From G965276765 sp965276765 (GTDB lineage Bacteria; Actinomycetota; Acidimicrobiia; Acidimicrobiales; Palsa-688), in contig OZ255627.1 of the NCBI GenBank assembly GCA_965276765.1, positions 3,348,001-3,412,000 on the forward strand: a stretch of DNA of 64,000 nucleotides. The letters run 5' to 3'. This document shows positions 8,202 through 17,000 of the stretch, piece by piece. Every line of letters begins with the position of its first letter. Positions within the stretch are counted from its first letter, which is position 1. Position numbers and translations under genes: made by a program. Under the pieces are notes generated by a model, which had not been told where the DNA came from, did not search any database, and saw only the letters and a list, made by a program, of their open reading frames with translations.

Positions 8202-9418
8202 AGGGCGGAGGATGGCCGTCGCCGGGGGAGGAGCCGGGGACCGCAAATGCAGTGCCCGCCGCATGCGCCGCCGCGCTTGCGGCTCTTCCCGGGGCCGGCC
8301 CGGCGAGCCTCGGGCGGCTGCTTGGTCCCGGCCGCGACCCTGTGGAGGCGTGGGCCGATGTCGTTAGCGGACGCCTGGCGCGCCCAGAGGCCCGTCATCC
8401 GAGCCGTGCGGCGGCCTCCCTTCCGTTGTGGAAGGACGCCGCGAGGAGCTACGACGTCGTCGGCCGCTGGCAGCGGCTGCGGTCCCAGGGCATCGGCGTC
8501 ACCTGGCCTGGTCAGGTCGACTTTCCCCAGCAGCTCGAACGCGACCCGATGCCTCCCGCTGTCTTGTTCTGGCTCGGAGACCTCGCCGCGCTCCGGCGCC
8601 GGTGCGTGGCGCTCGTCGGCACCAGGAGGGCGACGGCAGGCGGGAGAGACACGGCGTTCGAGCTCGGTCGGGACCTGGCCGCAGCCGGGGTCTGCGTGGT
8701 CTCGGGCCTGGCTCTCGGCATCGACGGCGCCGCCCACAGGGGAGCGCTCAGCGCTCGGGTTGGGGGCGGCACGGTCGGGGTCGCGGCGAGCGGCGTCGAC
8801 CGGGTCTATCCCCGACGTCACGCCGAGCTATGGCAGGACGTCGCTTCGTGTGGCGCGGTGCTGTCCGAAACCCCTCCCGGGTGTCCGGCTCAGGCGTGGA
8901 GGTTCCCGGCCCGTAACCGCATCATCGCCGGCCTCGTGTCGATGGTAGTTGTCGTCGAGTCCCACGAGACGGGGGGATCGTTGATCACCGCGGATGCGGC
9001 GATCGAGCGAGGGATCGACGTGCGCGTCGTGCCCGGCCCGATCCGGAGCCCAGCCTCGGCCGGCACCAACCGGCTGCTCTTCGACGGCCCCGGACCGGTT
9101 CGCGACGCCAGGGACATCCTCGAGGCGCTCGACCTCGTCGGCGCCCACCCTCGCCGACGAGGCCGAGTTGGCGGTCGGACACGTGGCTGCGCCGGGCCGA
9201 CGCCGGCCGATGTCGTCGCATCCGATCCCTCCGACTGCGTCGGGCTCGGCGCTCGCGAGCGGGTCGTCCTCGAGGCGGTCGGCTGGGTTCCGACCTCGCT
9301 CAACCGGGTCGTGGCCGGCAGCGGCCTCGGTGTGGCTGCGGTCTCCGAGGCGCTTGAGGGCCTGGTCGAGCGAGGACTCGTAGTGGTGGAGCGGGACTGG
9401 TGGCAGCGGCGGAGGTGA
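8198..9418 (+). CDS. dprA: DNA-processing protein DprA (Smf)
   Basis: DprA binds incoming single-stranded DNA and loads RecA during transformation. The 406-residue product has the Rossmann-like core: VALVGTRRATAGGRDTAFELG, VVSGLALGIDGAAHRGAL, SGVDRVYPRRHAELW, LSETPPGCPAQAWRFPARNRIIAGLV and VVESHETGGSLITADAA. A short helix-hairpin region precedes it (AALPGAGPASLGRLLG) and a winged-helix-like tail follows. It starts inside the comM stop. Having comM and dprA together suggests retained competence-related recombination functions. Confidence 0.94.
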   Translation: MKGGGWPSPGEEPGTANAVPAACAAALAALPGAGPASLGRLLGPGRDPVEAWADVVSGRLARPEARHPSRAAASLPLWKDAARSYDVVGRWQRLRSQGIGVTWPGQVDFPQQLERDPMPPAVLFWLGDLAALRRRCVALVGTRRATAGGRDTAFELGRDLAAAGVCVVSGLALGIDGAAHRGALSARVGGGTVGVAASGVDRVYPRRHAELWQDVASCGAVLSETPPGCPAQAWRFPARNRIIAGLVSMVVVVESHETGGSLITADAAIERGIDVRVVPGPIRSPASAGTNRLLFDGPGPVRDARDILEALDLVGAHPRRRGRVGGRTRGCAGPTPADVVASDPSDCVGLGARERVVLEAVGWVPTSLNRVVAGSGLGVAAVSEALEGLVERGLVVVERDWWQRRR

Positions 9419-9459
9419 ACCGATAGGCACTACCGAGCGCGCTTGGGTAACCTTCCGGA

Positions 9460-9522
9460 GTGGGCGATTTGCGGCTGGCGGCGTACCGGGGCGACGGCGA
9501 TCGTCGCTCGGGCGCGCGGTGA
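9460..9522 (+). CDS. Twenty-codon leaderless upstream ORF ending on the whiG start
   Basis: A -10 box TAACCT (9448-9453) is followed after 6 nt by GTG at 9460. The short ORF has no in-frame stop until TGA at 9520-9522, which overlaps the GTG of whiG (9519-9521) as GTGA. The layout matches the ones before DUF2469 and dapA. Translation is not proven; whiG may use later GTG codons, in which case the overlap would lose its meaning. Confidence 0.4.
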   Translation: MGDLRLAAYRGDGDRRSGAR

Positions 9523-10349
9523 CGTACGCCGCGATCGGAGACCGGTCATGTCGCGCCAGCCGTCCCGCGGCGGTGCGGAACCCTCCCGTGGACCGGGACG
9601 GCCTCTGGGCGACCTACAAGCAAACCGGTGCCCAGCAGCTGCGTGACCAGCTAATCGTCGAGTACTCACCGCTTGCAAAGTACGTGGCGGCGCGCATCGC
9701 TGTCGGGTTGCCGCGCACGATCGAGCAGGCCGATCTGGTGAGCTACGGCATGTTTGGGCTGATCGACGCCATCGAGAAGTTCGACACCACGCGCAACGTG
9801 AAGTTCGAGACCTACGCCATTCGCCGCATACGGGGCGCGGTCATCGACGAGTTGCGCTCGATGGACTGGGTTCCTCGCTCGGTTCGGACCAAGGCCAGGG
9901 CCGTCGAGGAGGCGTACGCCTCGTTGGAGGGCAAGCTCCTCAGGACGCCGACGGATGCGGAGGTCGCGGCGGAGATGGAGATGAGCGAGCCAGACCTCCA
10001 CGATGTCTTCGCCAAGATTTCTGTCGTTGGGGTGGCCACGCTCGAGGAGGTCATCGGCGGTGGGGACCGGAGCGAGGCTGCAACCCTCGGTGACATGCTT
10101 GCTGACCGCGGGGACGGCCCGGTTGCGGCCTACGAGATCGAGGAGATGCGACGAGTCCTCTCCGACGCCATCAAGAAGCTGGGCGAGCGTGAGAAGCTGG
10201 TGGTCGCCCTCTACTACTACGAGGGCCTCACGCTGGCCCAGATCGGCCAGATCATCGGCGTGACGGAGAGTCGGGTCTGCCAGATTCACACGAAGGTCGT
10301 GCTGCAGCTGCGAGGGCGCATGCTGCTCGCCGAGCGGGAGTCCGCCTGA
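9519..10349 (+). CDS. whiG: RNA polymerase sigma factor, WhiG/FliA family
   Basis: Sigma-70 group 3 factor of the FliA/WhiG type; in actinobacteria WhiG governs development and in other bacteria FliA controls motility. Region 2 is RDQLIVEYSPLAKYVAARIAVGLPRTIEQADLVSYGMFGLIDAIEKFD with YAIRRIRGAVIDELRSMDWVPRS. Region 3 follows (VEEAYASLEGKLLRTPTDAEVA). Region 4 is LGEREKLVVALYYYEGLTLAQIGQIIGVTESRVCQIH. The first ~25 residues are not conserved, so internal GTG codons shortly before DGLWATYK are alternative starts. It lies directly after dprA; the xerC gene often found between them is missing. Confidence 0.92.
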   Translation: MTYAAIGDRSCRASRPAAVRNPPVDRDGLWATYKQTGAQQLRDQLIVEYSPLAKYVAARIAVGLPRTIEQADLVSYGMFGLIDAIEKFDTTRNVKFETYAIRRIRGAVIDELRSMDWVPRSVRTKARAVEEAYASLEGKLLRTPTDAEVAAEMEMSEPDLHDVFAKISVVGVATLEEVIGGGDRSEAATLGDMLADRGDGPVAAYEIEEMRRVLSDAIKKLGEREKLVVALYYYEGLTLAQIGQIIGVTESRVCQIHTKVVLQLRGRMLLAERESA

Positions 10350-10384
10350 GCCGTCCCACCAGCCGATTCGTCCGACCCGTGCGC

Positions 10385-10390
10385 TACCAT
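10385..10390 (+). promoter_or_regulatory. -10 box of the rpsB promoter
   Basis: TACCAT, 116 nt before the rpsB ATG. The resulting leader of about 110 nt contains CATCGG (10471-10476) complementary to CCGATG (10488-10493), a hairpin just before the GGAAGGA ribosome-binding site, which could modulate S2 synthesis. Confidence 0.4.
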
Positions 10391-10506
10391 TGGTGTGCTC
10401 CTCCGGCTGGCGGCGGGGCACGGACGCCCTGGTGTACCCACGGTCGCCGGTCCGAGAGGCCCGGCGCATGCATCGGGGAAGACGCAACCGATGGGAAGGA
10501 ACTCAC

Positions 10507-11616
10507 ATGGCCGTAGTAACGATGAGGCAGCTGCTCGAGGCTGGGGTGCATTTCGGGCACCAGACCAGGCGCTGGAACCCAAAGATGAAGAGGTTCATCT
10601 TCGGCGAGCGCAACGGCATCTACATCATCGATCTCAAGCAGACGCTCGAGCAGATCGACGTCGCGTACTCCTATGTGCGTGATCTCGTCGCCAGCGACGG
10701 CACCATCCTGTTCGTCGGCACCAAGAAGCAGACGCAGGATCCCGTGGCGACCTACGCCGAGCAGTGCGGGATGCCGTACATCAACGAGCGCTGGCTCGGT
10801 GGGATGCTCACCAACTTCAACACGATTCTTGGCCGTGTCAAGAAGATGCAGGAGTACGAGCGCATGCGGGCCGCCGGCGACTTCGAGGCGATGCCCAAGA
10901 AAGAGGCGCTCATCATCAGTCGTGAGCTCGACAAGCTTGAGCGCAACCTCGGTGGGATCCGCCAGATGGCCAAGCTCCCGGACGCCGTGTTCGTCATCGA
11001 CACGAAGAAAGAGCACATCGCCGTCACCGAGGCCAACAAGCTCGGCCTCCCCATCGTCGCCGTCGTCGACACCAACTGCGATCCCGACGTGATCCAATAC
11101 GTCATCCCCGGCAATGACGACGCCATAAGGGCCGGAACCCTGCTGTGCCGCGTCATCGCGGACGCGGTCGAGGAGGGCCGATTCATCGCCTCCCGGCGAG
11201 CGGCACGAAACGCGGCCGCCGCCGCTCCCGCCGTGGACCCAGAGGAAGAGGCTCGGCGCGCCGAGCAGCAGCGGGAGGCCAGGCGGCAGGCTGCCCTCCA
11301 GCAACAAGAGCGCGAGACGCGACTCGCCGAGCGGAATCGTCTTGCCGATGCCGGCGAGCTCGACACGACCTCCGCAGGGGTGGCGACCGACGCCCTCGCC
11401 GCCCCCAGCGCAGCCACGGAGCAAGACGTGCCTGCGCCCGCTTCAGCCGCGCCGGCCGAGCTTACGGCGACCGGGACAGCCGCCACCGCTCCCGCCGAGC
11501 CCTCCGAGCCCGCTCTGGAGGAGGAGTCCCAGTCCCCGCCTCCTTCAACGGCGACGTCCGCTCAACCCGCCGCCGAGGCCGTGGCCTCCTCCGGCGAAGC
11601 CCAGCCAAGCGACTGA
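10507..11616 (+). CDS. rpsB: 30S ribosomal protein S2 with a long Ala/Pro/Glu-rich C-terminal tail
   Basis: Ribosomal protein uS2. The start MAVVTMRQLLEAGVHFGHQTRRWNPKM is diagnostic and follows GGAAGGA, so the longer open frame back to 10390 is not used. The core includes LFVGTKKQTQDP, YINERWLGGMLTNF and AVVDTNCDPDVIQYVIPGNDDAIRA and ends near residue 240. The protein continues to 369 residues with a charged helix rich in Glu, Arg and Gln and then an Ala/Pro/Glu low-complexity tail; S2 is usually near 250 residues. Followed by tsf, as in most bacteria. Confidence 0.97.
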   Translation: MAVVTMRQLLEAGVHFGHQTRRWNPKMKRFIFGERNGIYIIDLKQTLEQIDVAYSYVRDLVASDGTILFVGTKKQTQDPVATYAEQCGMPYINERWLGGMLTNFNTILGRVKKMQEYERMRAAGDFEAMPKKEALIISRELDKLERNLGGIRQMAKLPDAVFVIDTKKEHIAVTEANKLGLPIVAVVDTNCDPDVIQYVIPGNDDAIRAGTLLCRVIADAVEEGRFIASRRAARNAAAAAPAVDPEEEARRAEQQREARRQAALQQQERETRLAERNRLADAGELDTTSAGVATDALAAPSAATEQDVPAPASAAPAELTATGTAATAPAEPSEPALEEESQSPPPSTATSAQPAAEAVASSGEAQPSD

Positions 11617-11620
11617 TGTC

Positions 11621-11643
11621 GCGGGGCATGGTGCACGCCCCGC
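11621..11643 (+). terminator. Hairpin between rpsB and tsf
   Basis: GCGGGGC (11621-11627) pairs with GCCCCGC (11637-11643) across a 9-nt loop, starting 4 nt after the rpsB stop. No T-run follows, so it may be an attenuator or an mRNA-processing barrier more than a full terminator. Confidence 0.35.
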
Positions 11644-11729
11644 ATCACAAGGGCGAGACCGTTGTCGCCGCTGGCGGCGCACCCACTCCGGCGCGGATGA
11701 CGCGCCGATAGCAGAAGGAACGAATGTAG

Positions 11730-12539
11730 ATGGCAGAGATATCCGCCAAGGATGTGAAAGCTCTCAGGGACGCGACCGGCGCCGGCATGATGGACGCCAA
11801 GCGAGCCTTGTCGGAAAATGACGGTGACTTCGAGATCGCAGCCAAGTGGTTGCGAGCCCGCAATCTCGGGAAGGCGGCCGAGCGCGCCGGAAACGAAAAC
11901 GCTCAGGGGGCCGTGGCCGTAGCGGTTGCGCCCGACGGTCGGGCCGCCGCGCTCGTCGAGCTCAAGTCCGAGACCGACTTCGGTGCCAAGTCGCCGAGCT
12001 TCGTCGCCCTCGCCGACGAGCTTGCAGCCGCGGTTGCCGCCGACGGCGAAGGGATCGTCGACGATCGCAAGGACGCCATCGACGATCTGAAGGTGACACT
12101 CAAGGAGAACATCGACGTCGGTCGGGTCGTGCGTTTCGAGGCCGGACCCGACAGCACCCTCGACACGTACCTGCACCTGCAGAACGGGCGCGGCGTCAAT
12201 GGTGTGCTCGTCGAGCTGGCTGGAGGCACACCTGAGCTCGCCCATGAGCTGGCCGTGCACGTTGCCTTCGGTCGTCCGACCTACTTGAACCGCGACGAGG
12301 TGCCGTCGGATCTGGTCGACGCCGAGCGAGCGGCCGCCGAGGCTCAGACCCGGCTCGACGGAAAGCCGGAGGCGGCCCTTCCGAAGATCGTCGAAGGCAA
12401 GCTGACCGGGTGGTTCAAGCGTGTGCCGGGCGGGGTTCTCGTCGACCAGCCGTTCGCCAAGGACGACAAGCAGTCGGTCGGCCAGGTCCTCGGCGGCGCG
12501 CGAGTCGTCCGCTTCGCTCAGGTCGTCATCGGTGCCTGA
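11730..12539 (+). CDS. tsf: Elongation factor Ts
   Basis: Nucleotide exchange factor that regenerates EF-Tu-GTP. The 269-residue product begins MAEISAKDVKALRDATGAGMMDAKRALSE, the UBA-like domain that defines the family, followed by KAAERAGNENAQGAVAVAV, VELKSETDFGAKSPSF and the second dimer-fold half with AVHVAFGRPTYLNRDEVP. An AGAAGGAA sequence precedes the ATG. It is 113 nt downstream of rpsB and is followed by a leader region with its own promoter for pyrH. Confidence 0.96.
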   Translation: MAEISAKDVKALRDATGAGMMDAKRALSENDGDFEIAAKWLRARNLGKAAERAGNENAQGAVAVAVAPDGRAAALVELKSETDFGAKSPSFVALADELAAAVAADGEGIVDDRKDAIDDLKVTLKENIDVGRVVRFEAGPDSTLDTYLHLQNGRGVNGVLVELAGGTPELAHELAVHVAFGRPTYLNRDEVPSDLVDAERAAAEAQTRLDGKPEAALPKIVEGKLTGWFKRVPGGVLVDQPFAKDDKQSVGQVLGGARVVRFAQVVIGA

Positions 12540-12567
12540 GCGGCTCGGTCGCTAGCATCGTCTGGCG

Positions 12568-12723
12568 GTGAGGGACTGCGAAGAGACAACCGGCGTGGCT
12601 GTGGGCCGCAAATGCCCTCGAGCCAAGGGCGCATCGGCAGCCACACGCCTTGTTTTGCCGCGAGCACTGGCGCAACCCGAGCGTTGGTCCCTTCGGCCCT
12701 GCCGTGACGGGGAAGCCACGTGA
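12568..12723 (+). CDS. 51-codon leader ORF overlapping the pyrH start, with an internal terminator-like hairpin
   Basis: A -10 box TAGCAT (12553-12558) stands 9 nt before GTG 12568. The frame stays open for 51 codons and ends at TGA 12721-12723, overlapping the pyrH GTG (12720) as GTGA. The encoded peptide begins MRDCEETTGVAVGRKC and is Arg/Ala-rich with no similarity recognised. Inside the ORF, GGCGTGGCTG (12592-12601) can pair with CAGCCACACGCC (12638-12649), directly followed by TTGTTTTG. The arrangement resembles leader-peptide attenuation; function is inferred. Confidence 0.4.
   Translation: MRDCEETTGVAVGRKCPRAKGASAATRLVLPRALAQPERWSLRPCRDGEAT
12592..12657 (+). terminator. Attenuator-like hairpin in the pyrH leader
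   Basis: A 10-bp GC-rich stem (one 2-nt bulge) encloses a 36-nt loop with a smaller inner complementary pair, and is followed by TTGTTTTG at 12650-12657. Its place between promoter and gene, inside a translated-looking frame, suggests conditional termination ahead of pyrH-frr. Confidence 0.4.
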
Positions 12724-13454
12724 CGGCCGTGTCTCGAGCCCGATGGAACCGGGTCGTGCTCAAGCTGTCAGGTGAGGCCTTCGCGAGCGACGCCGCCGAC
12801 GAGACGATCGACAGTGGCGTTGTCGACCGCATCGCCAAGGAACTGGCCGAGGTCCACGCCGACTTGGGCGTGGAGATAGCGGTCGTCGTCGGAGGCGGCA
12901 ACATTTGGAGGGGAGCGACGGGCTCGGCGGCAGGCATGGACCGCGCCAACGCCGACTACATGGGGATGCTCGCCACGGTGATCAACGCCTTGGCGCTGCG
13001 CGATGCCCTCGAGCGTCACGGGCAGCCGACCCGAGTCCAGACGGCCATCGGCATGTCGGAGCTCGCCGAGCCCTACATCCGCCTGCGGGCCATGCGGCAC
13101 CTGGAGAAGGGGCGCATTGTCGTGTTCGCGGCAGGCACCGGCAACCCGTTTTTTACGACCGATACGGCCGGTGCCCTGCGGGCCGTCGAGATCGATGCCG
13201 ACGTCTTGTTGAAGGGTACCCACGGGAGCACCGACGGCGTCTACGACGCCGATCCCGCCGTCGACCCCGGAGCCACCAAACTTGACGATGTGACCTTCGA
13301 CCAGATCCTCTCGCAGGGCCTGCGGGCCATGGATCTGACGGCGATCACCTTGTGTCGAGAGAACTCGCTCCCGATCCTCTATTTCTCGATCATGGAGCCG
13401 GGCAACGTGAGACGCGCCCTGCAGGGGGATCGGATCGGTACGCTGATCCGTTGA
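12720..13454 (+). CDS. pyrH: UMP kinase
   Basis: Phosphorylates UMP to UDP, the committed step toward pyrimidine nucleotides; bacterial UMP kinases are hexamers regulated by GTP and UTP. The 244-residue product shows VVLKLSGEAFAS, AVVVGGGNIWRGATGS, the UMP-binding NADYMGMLATVINALALRDAL, FAAGTGNPFFTTDTAGALRAVEI, VLLKGTHGSTDGVYDADP and a C-terminal PGNVRRALQGDRIGTLI. GTG start overlaps the leader ORF stop; the stop overlaps the frr ATG (TGATG), so pyrH and frr are coupled. Confidence 0.96.
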   Translation: MTAVSRARWNRVVLKLSGEAFASDAADETIDSGVVDRIAKELAEVHADLGVEIAVVVGGGNIWRGATGSAAGMDRANADYMGMLATVINALALRDALERHGQPTRVQTAIGMSELAEPYIRLRAMRHLEKGRIVVFAAGTGNPFFTTDTAGALRAVEIDADVLLKGTHGSTDGVYDADPAVDPGATKLDDVTFDQILSQGLRAMDLTAITLCRENSLPILYFSIMEPGNVRRALQGDRIGTLIR

Positions 13455-14023
13455 TGGACGAGAGCTACGTTGACGCCGTCTTCGACGACACCCGCGACAA
13501 GATGTCGAAAGCCACCGAGCATGCCAGGGCGGATCTCGCCGGCATCCGGACCGGGCGAGCCGCTCCTGCCCTGGTCGAGAAGCTTCGCGTCGAGTACTAC
13601 GGCTCGGAAGTGCCGCTGCAGCAGATCGCCGGGATCCAGGCCCCCGAGGCCAAGTTGCTGGTCATCACTCCCTACGACAAGACGTCGCTGAAGGCCATCG
13701 AACGCGCCATCCAGACGTCTGACCTCGGGGTCAATCCCAATAACGACGGAGCCGTGATCCGTCTCACCTTTCCTCCGCTGACCGAGGAGCGGCGGCGGGC
13801 CATGGTCAAGATCGCCCACAGCAAGGCCGAAGAGGGCAGGGTGGCTCTGCGCAACGTCAGGCGGGCGGCACGCAAAGACCTCGAATCGCTCGAAAAGGAC
13901 GGTGACATCTCAACCGACGACGTCGATCGGGCCGAGAAGGAACTGGAACGGGTCACGGCTGAGTACGTGACCGAACTGGATCGGGTGCTGCAGAACAAGC
14001 AAGACGAGTTGCTCGCGGTCTGA
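13454..14023 (+). CDS. frr: Ribosome recycling factor
   Basis: Splits post-termination ribosomes together with EF-G. The 189-residue product matches the usual length (~185). Motifs: RADLAGIRTGRAAPALVEKLRVEYYGSEVPLQQIA, LLVITPYDKTSLKAIERAI, DLGVNPNNDGAVIRLTFPPLTEERRR and the final helix KELERVTAEYVTELDRVLQNKQDELL. The ATG lies within the pyrH stop. The undecaprenyl-diphosphate synthase gene (uppS) that often follows frr is absent; cdsA comes next with a strong GAGGAGGAA site. Confidence 0.97.
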   Translation: MDESYVDAVFDDTRDKMSKATEHARADLAGIRTGRAAPALVEKLRVEYYGSEVPLQQIAGIQAPEAKLLVITPYDKTSLKAIERAIQTSDLGVNPNNDGAVIRLTFPPLTEERRRAMVKIAHSKAEEGRVALRNVRRAARKDLESLEKDGDISTDDVDRAEKELERVTAEYVTELDRVLQNKQDELLAV

Positions 14024-14094
14024 GCGCCGCCGGTCGGGGTCGGAACCCCGGCGAGCAACACGCCCCGTGCCAATGGACCGAGGAGGAAGCTTCG

Positions 14095-17000
14095 ATGGCC
14101 GAGCGCAACGAACGCAACGAGCGAGCACCAGAGCGTCGCAAGGCGGAAGGGGTGCGCATCATCGGTGCCGAAGAGGCGCAGAAGGCGCTTGATGCTGGCC
14201 ACGCCGCCGGACGGCGAAGCGACGACGAGCTGCGCTACGGCGACGTGCCTCCGGCGCCGAGTGGACCGCGGCCGCCGCATCGGTTCCCGCTTCCCGATTC
14301 GGTCGATCCGGCCGTCGCCGTACCCCGCTCCCCGGTCGCTCCCATCAAGGCCGAGCCGACCGTCGTACGCGGACGTCACGGTGCCGCTGGGACGGCCAGA
14401 GGGCCCGCGACCGGCGGTGCCGGGGCGACCGAGGCCGGGGAAGCAGAGGCCGTCGCCGGGGAAGCAGAGGCCGTCGCTGGGGAACCAGACGGAGCGGACG
14501 AGGGCTCCGCCGTCGGAGATTCCACGGCCCCGGACTCAGGGCCCCCGGAGTCAGTGGCCCCGGAGTCAGTGGCCCCGGGTTTCGCGGCCCAAGGCGCCGC
14601 CAACGGAGGCCCCGACGCCCCTCCAGCCGGCGATCAAACGCAGGGGTCAGGACGGCCGGAGCCGCTCGGGCCGGGGGTGGTGGGCGGCGATGGAGTGCCG
14701 GCGAGCGAGCCGCAGCTCGGCTCGACCGGTTCCGAGTGGGCGCCGGGCACGCTCGATGCTCGGTCCGCACAGGGACCCGGGGAATCGGGCGATCTCGAAG
14801 GTGGCCGGCCCGAAGGGGACGAGCCCACCGGCGAGATGCCGGCGGCCGGGGTGCAACCAGAGCCCACGCCGGCGGCGACCGGTGGCCGGAGGCGCTGGTC
14901 GAGGTCGCGACGGGTGGGCAAGGAGCCGAGCGCCTGGAATACCGCCGAGCCCGAACCGAGCGACGGCCTCCAAGGTGATGATGACGACCGGGATCGGCCG
15001 GTCGGGGACTTCGAGTCGGGGCCGACGCCAGCCAGCCCAGATGGGCCGCCATCGGACCCGGCGCCCGCCCGGCCTTTCCCACGGGAGCCGGTGAGCGAGG
15101 ATCGCGCCGGGTGGACCCCTCCCGTCGCGCCCCGCGACGAAGCGTCGCCCTGGTCGACGCCGGTCGGCGAGCAGGTGGGCCCGGGACAGCCGGGTACCCA
15201 GGACCCGACCGCTTACGAGCCGGCGCCCGGCGCCCTTTCATCCCCCGACCCGGCCATCGACCAACCGGGGCCAGGGCCGGCGGCCTCCCGACCACCGGAC
15301 GGCGCCATCTACCGACCGGGGCCAGGCTGGGCGGCCTCCCGACCACCGGACGCCGCTACTTACCAACCGGGACCCGAAGGCGAAGAAGCGGCGGAGCCTT
15401 GGCGAGTGGCGAGCGACGAGCCTCCCGGGTTCGCCGCGGCGCCCGACGAGCCTCCCGGGTTCGCCGCGGCGGCCGACGAGCCTCCCGGGTTCGCCGCGGC
15501 GGCCGACGAGCCTCCCGGGTTCGCCGCGGCGCCCGACGAGCCTCCCGGGTTCGCCGCGGCGGCCGACGAGCCTCCCGGGTTCGCCGCCGCGGCCGACGAG
15601 CCTCCCGGGTTCGCCGCGGCGGCCGACGAGCCTCCCGGGTTCGCCGCCGCGCCCGACGAGCCTCCCGGGTATCCCGTGGCCTCGGGCTACGAGCAGGGCA
15701 GCGGCGCTGCGCCGGACCCATCCGACGCCTCCCCAGCCCCAACGCCATCGCCGTCCGCTGGCGACGCGCCCGATGCCATCGAGGCCGAGCGCAGGACCCC
15801 GTTTGCGGGCAGGGTACCCGGCTCGCGCGGCCAGGACCCCTACGCTTGGCGTGGTATGGCCGACCAACCAGAGGATGAGCCGACCACCGCCAGCCCCTGG
15901 ATCCCTCCCGCCGAGGGTCAGGACAGGGCGTGGAACCTGGGAGAACGAGGCGGTGAAGCGCCCCGGCCCCTTCCCGCCGAGGAGGCGGGTTCCGACCTCG
16001 CGCCCCCGGAGGAGGGCATCACGCTCACGGGCAGCCACCAACTCCCCCACTGGAGCGAACCGGCATCCGGCGAGGTCCCCGCCGCCCTCGCCGACCCCGC
16101 CGCCGGCGACGACTACGAAGCGTGGGAGGCCCTGGGCTCGAGCAAGGCGCGCTGGCGCAGCGAGCACGACAACTGGGACGACGCATCCGACGCCCACTAC
16201 CTGGAGGGAGACGAGGAACGGGGCGGCGCCCTCGACTCCGACATCGGTGACCGCAGCGATCTCTACTCCTTCGACGAGGACTTCGAGCGGCTGGAGGAAG
16301 AACGCTCGGGCACGCATCGCGCCGTGCCGTTCGACGACGAGGTCGTGGCCCTCGATGACGGCGAAGAGGAGCCCGCCCAAGAGGAGCGACGCGTGGCCAT
16401 CGGCACGCGCGTCATTCCCCGGCGCCGGACGCCGGCGGCGCGAGGCAGCAAGACGCAGCGGCGGGTCGCGCCGTCGGCCACGGATGGCGCTTCGTCAACG
16501 AGGGGTGATCTGGGCGGGCGCCTGGCCGTCGGTGCCGGCCTGCTGGTCCTTCTCGTGGTCGCCGGCCTGCTCGGTTCCAAGGGCCTGCTCGTTCTGGCGG
16601 CGATCGTCATCGTGGCCTGCGCCGTCGAGGCCTACGGCATCCTGCAACGATCCGGGTTCAGGCCGGCCACGCTGCTTGGACTCGTGGCCACCGCAGGGTT
16701 CATGTTCGCCGGCTACTGGCGCGGGGTGGGTGCCCTCCCGCTCGTTCTCGGCCTGACCTTCGCGGCAACGATGGTCTGGTACCTGCTCGGCATCGTCGAG
16801 GCTCGGCCGCTCGCCAACGTGGCCGTCACGTCGATGACGGTGGTGTGGGTCGGGCTGTTCGGATCGTTCGCCTCCCTCCTGCTGCGGGCCGGCGATGGAC
16901 GCGGTCTGTTCATCGGCGTTGTGGTCGTGACGGTGGTCTCTGACATTGTCGCCTATCTCGTCGGCAAGCAGTTCGGCCGTCGGGCTCTCGCACCCGACAT

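Noticed and set aside
10390..10506. N-terminal extension of S2 from TTG 10390
   Set aside because: The family start MAVVTMRQLLEAGVHFGH lies at 10507 with a good ribosome-binding site; the upstream part is an RNA leader.
15415..15684. CRISPR-like array
   Set aside because: Units are contiguous with no spacers and keep the reading frame; it is a coding tandem repeat.
15238..16380. Minus-strand frame with Arg/Gly repeats opposite the cdsA repeat
   Set aside because: Mirror image of the 30-bp coding repeat; the plus frame continues into the CdsA domain.
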